64,000 nucleotides of DNA from Erigeron canadensis (taxonomy: Eukaryota > Streptophyta > Magnoliopsida > Asterales > Asteraceae): NCBI RefSeq assembly GCF_010389155.1, contig NC_057768.1:9360501-9424500 (forward strand), read 5' to 3'. Below are positions 21,773 through 33,654 of this stretch, in pieces (within the stretch, counting starts at the first letter, position 1; every line of letters begins with the position of its first letter). Under the pieces are notes generated by a model that made no database searches, was not told the DNA's origin, and was given only the letters and a program-made list of their open reading frames with translations. Both the position numbers and the translations under genes were made by a program.

Positions 21773-23519
21773 ACAAATGACTAACTTACTAAAACAACAG
21801 ATTTAGGTCAAAAACTAAGTTGGGTACCATCAGGCTATGGGCCAAACAAAGGTGAACCATGGGGGCCACTAAGTGCGGTGACGAAAATAGGGAAAAGGGA
21901 GGGGTGAAACTTTAAGAAACTTTTTCACATCTCATATTGGAAAAAGAATAAACTTTGAAGTCCCCCTCTCTTTGTAAATAGCTAGAGGGTTTTGTCCATG
22001 CTTTTTCATTTAAAAAAAAAACTCAGTAAATTAAAAAAAAAATTTCTTTTCCATTGGCATGGATCGAAATCACTCCTGTTGGTTGAAGATTTTTGATTTG
22101 AAATTATTCTGATAATTTGGTCATTTTGTTTTCGACTAGGTTCGAGTTGTGACTAACACGTAGCTAGTATCAATTAGTTTATGTATACAAGACTAGTGAG
22201 GAATTCTATTTTAGGCTCTAGTACGTGAAATAAATCACACCTTCCACTTTGTATGTAAACAAGGTTAGTTATTCAAATTTTAGTTTAGTTGGTTATATGA
22301 TGGTAGCACTTTATATAGGGTATAATAGTATATTATTAAGCTCTCAGTCTAATAGAAGAGACTTAAAAAAGTTGTGGTATTAGACTAAAAAAAAATTCAA
22401 GGGACCCCATAGCAAAATATAAAGTAGTGAAAATTACAATTTTCATCCTTAAAGTTGGCAAGATTTGCACTTTTCATCCATAAAACATAAAAATAGCAAA
22501 AACAATCCTAATCTTGACAGTTTTTGCAAACTTTGTCCGTGCAACTAAATGCTTTTAGATTTTCTCCGTTAAAGTGAAGATACTTTTGCCAATTAGAAAT
22601 CATTTTCTTTTTTTCTTTCTTTCTTTCTGATTTTCTTCCACCAAAAACAACAGCCAAAGATCGATCGGTATTTCGTCAATTCCACTAAATTTTCTTTATT
22701 TTCCTTTCAATTAGTACAATTACATAACAATCGGCCTAAAGAAAGATAAAAAGAGAAAATTTTATAGAAACACTATCCATCGATTGATCTAAAGATCATG
22801 GGATGACAAAAGGGCTATTAAATGTGCTTATTTAAGAAAAAGGTTGAACGGACAACCCATCAAAATAGGGTTTCCGTTTCGATTCAAAGCTTTTACCGGT
22901 TTGAAAGTAATTCCCTTTATTTTTTCTATCAAGTGTCATCCGTATTCTTCGTTTGATTACTCTCACCTTATCTTGGTCAAAAGATCGCAAAGTTCTTTCG
23001 TCAAAAGATACGCGTCGGAATTTTGATCTTCTCTTAATTATATAGAAATGAGGGATTTGGTTGACATTCTAATCTATTAGGAGAATCGAGCTTGACAAAC
23101 TTGCAGAGATATTTTTTTCCTTCAATGTTGGTTCATTCCAAATGTCGAGTCGGAATAAGTCAACTCTGGACCCTCAACTTGGTTATTAAGATTCCTGTGT
23201 AAATTCTACTCAGGGTAACCTTTAGGTTTCCTGTTGACAGCCGTTGTGTTGATTACATTAAGTGCCATATATTTACGGTCTATCCTTCGGGGATAGCCAA
23301 ATGATAGCTTCTGAAATTATTTGTCGTGCTAACTAGATCAAATTCACTATAGCGCGCAATTAGGTGGCACACTGCCACACTAAGTTGATTTTACATCTTC
23401 GTTTAGTTGAGTTTTTGTAATTATGGAGATCTCGTACGTAGTTGTCCTATTCATATGGAGATTGTTTATAAGTGACGATGTGTTTAATATCATTTTTGTA
23501 GTCTGATATAGGCTTGTAA
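21773..23519. other. Spacer, no gene seen
   Basis: AT-rich, with a (CTTT)n patch near 22610-22628. From 22425 to 22600 the text resembles internal parts of the fold-back MITEs (alternating TTTTCATCC and AAAACA blocks), but I could not find paired ends. Confidence 0.4.
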
Positions 23520-25060
23520 ATGAACTAAACAACTCATGAACCGTTTGGGTGGGAGTTTGTTCGTGTTTGTACGTTTAGTTAATAAAAAAACATGAACATA
23601 AAGGTTTGTTCGTTTAGTTAAATGAACGAACATGAACAACGATCTCGTTCGTTAGTTTATGTTCATGAATGTTCGATTATTTGTTCGTGAACGTTCGTTC
23701 GTTTATGTTCGTGAACAATCGTTTGTTTATTTTCATGAACGTTTGTTCGTGTTGCAATTGTGTGAACTTTCGTAACTTTAACCACAAAGCTACGAATGAT
23801 ATTTGATCATTTACACATTTAGATAAATTGTTTTAATTAAGTTATCTGTTTATAAATTAAAGTGAGCTTAATTAAGATAAATGGATAAACCGACAACCGT
23901 CATTTATAAAAGTCAATTAAAGTTAGTTTTAATTGATTGGATAATTGACTTAATAATTAAAAGTGGTTTAGATAATTAAAAGGATTAGCAGGGTGGACAA
24001 TTAATTAGTTAAAAGTTCATAACTAGTTAATAATTGATTAACTAAGTTAAGAAAGCCTAATTTAGTTTCAACAAAAGGTTTCTTGTCTTTTGTGTTTGGT
24101 TGGTGTCGAATTTAATAATCCTAAGAAGGGAATTCGAATTCGATTTTCTTCATAAAAGAAGAGTCGAATTCAAACTTAGGGATAATTCGAGGGTTTCGGT
24201 TGGTTGCGGTCGTAAACTTAAAGGTGCCCAGCAGATCTTTGGTTGACGCATTATTCGCGTACGCACTCTTGGAGGATTTCTACATTTGGAATCTTGTTTT
24301 CGGCATCTTCAATCTCAATGAGGAATCTCTACTACCATAACGAGGTTAGTTTGTATATATTTAAGTTACTTATATTTCGTGCATGTGTATCTTGGAAAAG
24401 GGATGTTAAATTAGATTTAATAGTTTATTAACACACTTCCGCTACTTACTCTGATTTAATAAGTTGTTTTATTAATTATGAAAATTATTTTTGTCGTTCA
24501 AATCCCTTCGGTCACCCGACCCATTTATGTTATTCTGTTAATAAAATCTCAACAGTTCATGTATGTTCATTTACATATACTAATACCCAATCAACTATAC
24601 TTGATAATTAATATACATATATCTTATAAAAAATATATATATATATATATATGTTGAAATACATTAAATTATTAATACCTACTTATCTATATGTAAAGAA
24701 AAAGTTTAAATATAAATATTTTTTTTTTATTTAAACGGATGTAATCTTGTGATATTAGGCTCGAAGTTAAAACTTTTAACCCTACTTTTTGGAAATGATA
24801 ATATAAACCTCTTTTAATTAGATAAATGTTGTAAATTCACTTTATAAGTAGGAATGTTCCATATAACTTTTAACTGATGGATATTTTGTAAGCTTGAATT
24901 TGAAATCTAACATTTGTAACTATATGTTTGTTCATTAGTGTTCGTTTGTGTTCGTAAACACAACATTATGTTTGTTTATCCGTTCATTAATGGTTCATTA
25001 CTTAAATGAACAAACATGAACAAATATGAAATTGTTTGATGTTTGTATGATTTAAAAATA
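23520..25060. repeat. GTTCGTT/AACGAAC-rich dispersed element, split by a solo LTR
   Basis: 23560-23749 and 24930-25030 are crowded with variants of GTTCGTT(C/T) and its complement, which is typical of the subterminal parts of some plant hAT-related elements. The two rich parts flank a solo LTR (23750-24554) and about 370 bp of AT-rich sequence. Termini and target duplication were not found, so the class is a guess. Confidence 0.45.
23750..24554. mobile_element. Solo LTR, TGTTG...CAACA, about 805 bp
   Basis: Starts TGTTGCAATTG and ends CTCAACA, a 5-bp inverted terminal repeat. It is flanked by GTTCG (23745-23749) and GTTCA (24555-24559), a 5-bp target duplication with one change, and it interrupts the GTTCGTT-rich repeat. 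No internal region or second LTR follows. Confidence 0.7.
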
Positions 25061-25333
25061 TGATGTGCATGTCAACTTTTTTTACATATGCCTAAGTTAA
25101 GGGAACTTGAGAACTTCGACAATGGCTAAATCTTAGAAACAAAAACGATTTTTTTAAACCTAGATATTTAGATTTTAATCATACTTAACTAAAGGTTTGC
25201 AACCCTGCATTGCGGGGTTTGCAAGAAACCAAGAAGTAACATGTAGTAGAAAACCCGAACGGGATGTGATGTGGCAAAATCCAAATATTGTTACGGGGTG
25301 TAACTTACGAATAGTAATTTGTCATTGCTAAAA

Positions 25334-27834
25334 TGTAACACCCGTCGTTTTAAAAATATGGATTTCCAAAAGTTTTCGCCAAACGGCGTCAAAAGATAGC
25401 GCAAGTAAACTTTAAAAGAAAAACCAAAAGGAAACGTTTGGTTCATTTATTAATTGGTGTTACCAGCAATGTCATCGAAATAAGCTCAAATGGAAATCTA
25501 TCGGTTGTCCAACATTAAACAACCGACATTATAGTAAATGCAAATCATAAATATCTAAACATAAATCAATGTCTAGTGCGAGCAGCCACTATGGGTAAAC
25601 TACAGCCAGCTTTAATATCATCTACCCATGCCTCACATCTTCTCACATCTACCTGCTCACTAAGGTAGATAACACATTTTAAAAGAGCAAGTGTTAGTTA
25701 ACGAATTAGCTAAGTAAGATAACACATCATTAATAAAATATTTGTCCATTTAAACATTATATAAAAGTCATATTAAATAGTTAAGGCGCATATCACATCA
25801 ATGCATCACGTCATCCATAAAATATCATCGCATCAAACATCATCATAATACGTTGAATCATCCTAGATGTGCCTAGTCATCTTTTACTTCACATATAACA
25901 TATAAGCATCATCGTATAGTGTGACATAAGTCACTCATCACATATAAGCTGTAAGTTTGTGTGTAGGCGTTCATAAGACCTAACAGGGAACTTCACACCC
26001 GACTGGATGGATAAGACTTACGGCGGTCCATCAATGTCGTTAAGGAATAACAAGCCAATCCAGGAGTAGCCCGTATGTTTAAAGACATTGGTGGGTAATC
26101 ACGCCACCCGGAGATACTCAGACCACGTAATTATGTTGCAAGAAGCCACCGAAGCAACCACATCAACGTACTACCCTGGCAAAGGCACGTATGGGTTAAG
26201 CTTAACACTTCTCACATCATTTACAAGCTCGATTTGCATCACATATAGTTTAGGTGTCCACATTACCTAAATAATCATCACATCACATCAAGTCACTTTA
26301 ACGTTTGGGCCCTTAAACGTGCACGTGTCATGACAACTTACAAAGTCTAGTGAACTCAATGTACAAGCCCTGTAATCATCACATTTCACATCTACACATG
26401 CATATATAGTTCCTCACATATCAGAAGCCATTTCATGTCATCTTTAATTTTATATCGTATATCCTTGCATATCATCTATCATCTCATAATAATATATATC
26501 ATATCATGACATCTTATAACAATACATATCATATCATGGCATCTGATAACAATACATATCATATTATATCATATTTCATAACATCTTAAAGCATTTCATA
26601 GTGTTTCACATCATACCATATCATATCATAACATCACATATCTTTGGGGTAGCATTTTAGGTATCCATATACATCTGCATAGCCCATATCACCTCCCGTA
26701 TAATCCTGAATACCATAAGCAAACAAGATATCATTAGGGGAAGTTATTATATGAAAACTATGTTTTTGTTGAACCCTCAGCGTGTCAAAGTTGTGTATCT
26801 TACCTCAATGGAGTGCACAAGAATCATCAAATAAGTCTACCGTACTTGACAAGTGTTTCCGACAACCTATGGTACAAGAATAATTGAACATAAGACAACT
26901 AGACACTTAATCACACTTTGGAACACTCTAACGTGTGATATCGCCGAGACCATTAGTGGTCTTGTCGATATCGAGCTCTAGAACACGCCAACCAAAAGAT
27001 CATACAGTGGTCACGAAGGTACCTTGGTGCATATCGGCGATATCGCAGTCTAGAACCAAAAACCAAACACTGGTCATGAAGGTACCGTGATGTGTATCGG
27101 CGGTATCGCTGACCAGATCAGATTTCAACCCTTTTTGGACTCCTAATTGAATCCTATACGTCCTTAACACCTTAAATTGAGCCGGAGAAATAAAACTAAC
27201 ATATTTTATGGTACAATTGATGACTTTAATCAATTAATTGATTCCTTAACCAATCATAAACATTACCCACTCAATTGATCCCCAGAATGACATTAAATCG
27301 GTAAACGTTTTGCAATTGTATCATACTCAACCCTCATGGCCAGAATCGAACGAACAACCCTAATAAAAAGACTCATCAATTGATCAAGGGATCGTGCTTT
27401 ACCTGTAAGAGAAATTAATGGATTGGAAGCTAGAAGAAATCCCCATCGAATTGTTTCCGAATCACACAAAACTTGAGGATAGGCTCTAGGGTTCTTGAGG
27501 GAGAGTCTTAAGAAGACTAAAAACTGATTTAAGCTAATGATAGCTCACGCATCTGACCTAAAGCTGTTGTACACACTTTTCAAGACTCGACATTTAGGCC
27601 TCTCAAGTCTTTAAACGTTACTTTCTTGGCTTAACTTTCTCACCGGAACACTTAACGACTTAACAAGTACTTAACTTTCATGACTTACTTTAATTACATT
27701 CTTTTAACTCACATTAATCATATCATAATAAACGCATAAGCATTTAATCACATAACCCCGTTTATGGCACGTAACTTAACGAACCTGACGTTAACTAACG
27801 GAATAGTCAAACTTGAGAAGTTTGGGATGTTACA
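25334..27834 (-). mobile_element. Solo LTR, long family L1 (copy 1), minus orientation
   Basis: 2501 bp, TGTAACACCC on the left and GGGATGTTACA on the right, flanked by a perfect 5-bp duplication TAAAA (25329-25333 and 27835-27839). By orientation with the plus-strand copies it reads right to left. Inside are a leader-like part with AACCCTAG, a possible intron acceptor (TTACAG, near 27405), the variable motif array at about 26930-27125, and stretches of ATATCATATC near 26440-26640. TG...CA ends plus a 5-bp duplication fit an LTR left after recombination; family identity beyond LTR element is not established. Confidence 0.8.
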
Positions 27835-28047
27835 TAAAAACTTTGACATATGAAATATATATTTAATAAAGTCACTACTACAAAGATTATATTGAAAGAA
27901 AATAAATATGTAAAACCAAGAAGTAACTTGTAATTTTATACCTAAACGGAATAATGTGTGGTAAAATCCTAATAGTGGTAAATTTTGAATGAAATGGGGT
28001 GCGACGTGAGATAATCTGGACGGTGGATGTTTTGTTTTAAAGAAAAT

Positions 28048-29735
28048 TTCACAAATGGTCTCTGTGGTTGTCGGTATTCTCATTTTGCCCCCTGTGTTAT
28101 TTTTTCGTTGCAAACAATCCCTCGGTTTTTCATTCTTCTTGCCAACAGTCCCTGACAAACTTCTATTAAATTTAGCCATTAAATCCCTCAATGATGTGTG
28201 AAATCGAGTAATAAAATTTATAAACACGAATTACAAAAAGACTGCCTACAACACACTCACAGGTAATGAACCTGGTCGCATGCAGTATAGTAAATTCGGT
28301 AAATCCGAGATTGATCACAAGGACTTTGTAACTAATTGTTAAAATAAAGTAATTCAAGTGAGGGGGGGGGGTGTCTGTGATCGAATTGTCACTTTGCAAT
28401 TAGTTAGCAAATTTGTTAGTAATCCCTCAGGATTAATTGAAAAAGAGTTTTTGTTTAAAACAATAAATTAAAAAGGTCATCCATCTTGAATTCACTCAAC
28501 GACATGTTCAGATTGCACGTAAATGAAGTTCAAATCCAAATTAAGTTGATTAAATAACCGAGACTCAAATAAAGCACCAACCCCGTATCGTCAAGTTAAT
28601 AACATCATTTGACTCTCTTGCTTAAACTAGTTTCAATACAAAGACCGGTACCCCAAGACATCTTTTATAACTTCCCTAATCAAACAACTGTTTTGGTTAT
28701 TAAAATAACAATTAAACCTACCGATTATACCCAACCGTTTACACATTTCTCCTTATTATCATTGGATGATTATCTACCGTACCCGTTATAGATCCAATTA
28801 TTTGTACCCAAATAATCATAAAAACATATATGCAATCAATAATTACCATTAAAGCTGCACATACATCACCAACCAATCCAACATAAATTAAAAGAGAAAA
28901 ATACGCTAAGATCTCGATATAACGTTAGATAAAATCAACATTAAATTATAAAAATTGTGCAATCCTTACATATTGTCTCACTCCATTAAGATGGATGATA
29001 AAGTGATTAGCCACTCATATTAAAATAAGAATAACAAATCAAATAGAAACAATTCATTGTTACCGAATGATAATAAATCGAAAGCAATAAACGAAATTGA
29101 TCCAATCGTAATCTTGATCTTCAAAGGTGCAAGAACTGATGAAAAGTCTCCTTTTTGTTCTCTAAAACCGGCTGGAAAAAGATGGAATAAGGTTTTGGAA
29201 TTATTCGCAAGCTATTTATATTTTCCAAAAAAATATCAAAATTTTCGTCCAGCACTATGGCACAGTTTACACACTGCGGCGCAGTGGCTGTTGACTTTCG
29301 TTGATCTTGTATTTGAACGAACTGATGGGACTGTGACACAGTGTATCTCACTGCGGTGCAGTGAAATTATCGAACCTTTAATTGTTGCGCAGTTAGGTAA
29401 CTGTGGAACAATATCTCTTTAACAATCCCACTGTGTCACACAGTTAGTAAACTGTGGCACAGTTGAGTGCTGTACAACTGAAAACTTCATCTTCATGTCT
29501 TGTAAATCTTCCGTAAGCGTTCATTTCACTTCAAAATGTCGTTTTCTCCATAATTATGTTCAAGTACTTGTTATCTCCCTGAAACACTAACAAATGCCAT
29601 AAACGAACCAAATATATACTAAAACGACTCGAAAACCGTGCTAAATCAACTAAATAAAGTGTGGGAAGTGGGTATAAAATACGACATATCACTCACGTAC
29701 ATATCACATGATGGCATTTTAGTCCATTTACATTA
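28048..29735. mobile_element. Fold-back MITE, family A (copy 2), interrupted by a solo LTR
   Basis: 28048-28191 (TTCACAAATGGTCTCTGTGG onward) and 29692-29735 (CTCACGTACATATCACATG...TTTTAGTCCATTT) together match the continuous copy at 42443-42647 read on the minus strand. The break is filled by the LTR at 28192-29691. The far terminal repeat of this copy is lost. Confidence 0.75.
28192..29691 (-). mobile_element. Solo LTR, family L2, inserted in a MITE
   Basis: 1500 bp; on the minus strand it starts TGATATGTCGTATTTTATAC and ends CACACATCA. Flanks are CTCAA (28187-28191) and CTCAC (29692-29696); the uninterrupted MITE at 42.5 kb has CTCAC here, so the left copy mutated. Orientation is taken from the TGATATGTCGTATTTTATACC start that I associate with plant gypsy LTRs. 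Contains a G run of 10 near 28364 and a cluster of ACTGyGrCrCAGT palindromes (29260-29466). Confidence 0.75.
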
Positions 29736-31281
29736 AAAAAAAACATCATCTTCTTTCTTCTACTTCTTCCTTTTTCCATCTTTCGGCCACCACTACAAAA
29801 ATCTGGCCAATTAGTCAGTAAAACACTCAAACAATATACATACACAAATCACTAGAAGCCTTACAACCATATAATCACTCCCATAGTCCCATACGATAAA
29901 TTAGTTTGTCTCTCATCATTCTCAATAAACAACACAAATACACAATCCTAAATCCAACATCTTCTTTGAATCCGTATGACACCTGCAAATCCCTAAGTAA
30001 TCACAATGAAAGAGATTATAGATAAAGGGGAGAAAATACATAATTGATAAAGGAAAAAATTGGAGTTTGTAACCGTGTTGTCGAAGCCACTGGAGCAACC
30101 AGTGCCGGAACTTATGCAACCCCATGTAACCTCCTGCCAACAACAATCAACCACCGCTGTTGTAGCCTTCAACGACCACCACTCCCACTGCTGTAGCTTT
30201 CAACCACCACTGTTCCTCGCATCTGACCACCATTCCATTCATTTCAATCCACTTTTTTTAGGTAAAGATCTAAAGAACAGATTTTACTACTTAATAATAT
30301 ATAAATTATTTTCCTGCGTAATACGCGAGATAAACATAGTAAATTTTAAAAATAATATAATTATTGTAGATAAGACTGTTAAAATATAATTGTATTATTT
30401 AAATTTTTATTTGCTTAAAAAAATGTCTAGTAAGATATATAAATTTTTGTATAATGACAATATAATGTTAAATACATTTAATATTGCTGAAGATATTATT
30501 ATTCAAAATTTCTTTTTAGTGTAGTTGGTTGTATAATATGGTTGTTATATATATGTATAATGACGATATAAAAATAAATATAAACAAAACATTTTATTTA
30601 GTGCACTGATTAAATTTCAAACTAATTAACTTTGGTGAGTTGGCCACCATGACACCATTGAGAGCATGTTGTTTCGAAGGACGCATGTTCAATTCTCGTC
30701 ATAGATAAGATTGATAATGGTAGCTAATCATCAATACAAAAAACTCAGCATTGAGGTTTCGTAGGTACCAATTCGGTACATGGAATGAAATGGTTCTCTT
30801 TGATTTACCCTTTTCCTTAAACGAAATTTCAAAAAACATATTATCTTCTTATTTTTATAAAATCAAATACCCAATTATAAATCTTAAACTATAATATGTA
30901 TTTAATAAAACAACATATTTATTTTATGTGCTTTGTTAGAATATTCTAACTTCTAATAATAAATTACATAATCTAACTTCCAAATTTATGTGTTTTGTAT
31001 GAGTATTTTTTTTGTATTTTATCAAATTGAAAATTGATGATGTCATTATTAATTTAGTTATTATAAATTAAAAATCATAATAATCATTATCCAAATATAT
31101 TAATATATTATATTTATATTAATATTAATATTTGTAGAAAAAATCTCACTAATTTACCCTTACTAAATAATTAATTTATAATTATTACAATTTGTAGTTA
31201 TAATTTTATTTTAGATTTTCATCATTTAACTAATAAACAAATTTAAACATTTTATTTCTATTTTTTTCCTCTGAAATCTTT
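29736..31281. other. AT-rich spacer with a possible SINE fragment at 30620-30790
   Basis: No gene. Around 30635-30700 the plus strand has GAGTTGGCCACCATG...CATGTTCAATTCTCG, reminiscent of A and B boxes of a degenerate tRNA-derived SINE. A CACTACAAAAATC string at 29791 looks like a CACTA terminus but has no partner. The reading frame at 30060-30389 is rich in His/Pro and has no visible homology. Confidence 0.35.
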
Positions 31282-33654
31282 TGTAACATCCCGAACTTTT
31301 CATGTTTGACTTGTTGACTTGACTGTTAGTTAACGTTAGATTCCGTCAAGTTGTGTGCCTTAATTGGATTATGTAATTAAATGCTTATGTATTTAATATG
31401 TTATGATTAAAATAAGTTGAATTAGAGTAATTAAAAGTAAAGTTATGAAAGTCAAGTATTGGTAAGTTATAAAGTATTCCCGATATAAAGAAAAGTCTTA
31501 GATGTAACGTTTATAGAGTTGAGGGACTTAAGATGGAACTTAAGAAGATGATGGCCAGGGGTCCTAATTATCATTCTTCAGATTTTACGTGAGAAAGAAA
31601 CCCTAAGCCGCCCCCTCTTCCCTCTCAAATAAATTCTCCATCCAAAACCCTGTGTTTCTTGGTGTTTGATTGAGTTTGATCAAGATCTTTCGTCATTGTG
31701 ATTATATACAAGTAATATAGATGATTTCCCTTTGAATTTTGATGATATTTGTCAATTAATTAGATTCAAATTTGGTCTTAGGATTTGGGTTGGTTTAATT
31801 GCAATTTGTTAATCAATTTCGAGTCATTCGAGTGATTAATCGATTGTATAATGATGTTAAATGATTCAAGGATCAATTGTTGTTTTCAATGGGTCATTAA
31901 GGTCTTATTTTAAGTGTATTTGATGTTCATAAGACCTGGAGATGTGTTTAAGTCATTTGGGATATGTTTGGTTAGGTTTTGGAGTTGTTTTTCACGTCTA
32001 GTCGTCGTAACTCCTGATACGGTTGTGTAACTCCCGTTAGCTAGGCAACTTGTGATGACACCTACACTGTAACTCCCGTTACTATTTTCATAACTCCCGT
32101 TAGGGATTGATTTTGTTAACATTTTTAAACAACCATAACTTTTGAACCGTAACTCCGTTTTTGACAAATAAGTTATCCACGGAATCATGATAGAGTCTAC
32201 TTTCTAATGGCAATGATTTTAAAAGATGACTATGATGTCAAGTTTCCAGAAAGGTTAATTTAGGGAGTGAATGTCGAGTTCCGTCGAGTTATGTAAGCTC
32301 TAAAGTATTAATCGAACCTCTGATGCATCAAGTCTTGTCATGGGTCATGTTTATAGGTATCTAGACCTGAGTCATGACCATAAGTAAGTGGGTATTTGAT
32401 TAGATCATTATTTTGTTTAATGATTATAGGTAGTCGGAAATACTTGCAAAGCTCGATAACTTACGTTATCATTTGTTCCGCTCTTCAACGAGGTAAGATA
32501 ACTTATTTTGTCACGCTGGGGAAAACAATAAACTTGAGATTTAATAATAAATCAATATGACGAAAATGTATACATCTCATACATATGTAGGTGTGTGGGA
32601 ACCACGCGGGGGACGATATGGGTGCTTTAAGGGGTTACCATTACTATGCTTCTTATGTGGGACGGGAGTGGGATTCTATATGATATATGAATTGATAGCA
32701 AGTAGTATTTCATCCCTTAATTATTGTTATAAATTTGTAATGTGTGAATGATGATTATGCAATGGCTATGATGCTTAATATGACGAATGCCTTGTAGCAA
32801 ATAATATTGCTTATCATAGGGATAAAATGTAATGTTGCTTTGTATATGTGTTGATTATGTCGATGGTTATTTGAATGTAATGTTTCTTGGTTCACACGTT
32901 GATCATGTATTTGATGAGGTTGTTTGTTGTCGAATGACCTATTACATCTAGTTCACTAGACTTAAATAGGAATGTTATGGCACGATGTACGATAGGGCCT
33001 TAATGGCAAATGGTGTTGATGACGAATTAATGATATGCACAGAGATAGTCTTATTGTCGAGTTAATGGTGTCGATTGAGATAAAGCTAATGACGATACAA
33101 TGATATGAGATGCAATAAAGATTAGTGTGTTGTGACGATTTGAGATGACATGTGTTGATATCTGACGATATGGTTCGTTATGCGATGATATGTGACAATA
33201 TGAGGCCATATGTGATGGTTGTGACGAACTAAAATGAACTCGAGTATAAACTGAGACGAAAAGTGTTAAGCTTAACCCGTGCTAGTCCTTTGTGGCTAGT
33301 TTTCTGAGTCGATCATGAGGGGGTAGTCATGATATCTCACGAGTGACCCATATTTGTCGATTGAGTATTCCATCTGGTATGATCAACCAACCTGTGACGA
33401 ATGGATACTCAACCCTATTCTTGTGACGATTAAGTAGCGTAAGCTACTTAACTTTATGTGACGATCAAGTTGTGTAAACGGCTTGACTTTATGTGTAAGT
33501 ATGATATGGCAATGACATAATAAAGTTGACGTGTGATGATTAAGTGGTGTAAGCTACTTAAATGTGACAATCAAGTAACGTAAGTTACTTGGCTATTTGT
33601 GTAAACGAGATGGGATGATGTGAGGTTAATGATGATAAAGTTGACATGTGAAAC
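31282..33654 (+). mobile_element. LTR, family L1 (copy 2), 3'-truncated
   Basis: Starts TGTAACATCCCGAAC and follows copy 1 and copy 4 through the leader-like part (AACCCTAAGCC near 31600), the variable slot (about 31990-32135, here GTAACTCCCGTTA repeats), a GGTAGTCGGAAATACTTG anchor (32429 on), and a GATATGTGACGAT-type degenerate tract. The terminal GGGTGTTACA part is absent: at 33655 the sequence changes to the end of copy 3 in opposite orientation. About 2.37 kb. Confidence 0.75.

Noticed and set aside
26440..26640. A CRISPR-like or satellite array of ATATCATATC words
   Set aside because: The words are irregular, low-complexity and part of an LTR in a plant genome; no repeat-spacer structure.
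27748..28227. A 159-codon minus-strand frame
   Set aside because: It spans the end of one LTR, a spacer and a MITE; a chance frame.
30060..30389. A 109-codon frame rich in His, Gln and Pro
   Set aside because: No domain, no splice or promoter context, composition explained by CCACC triplets.
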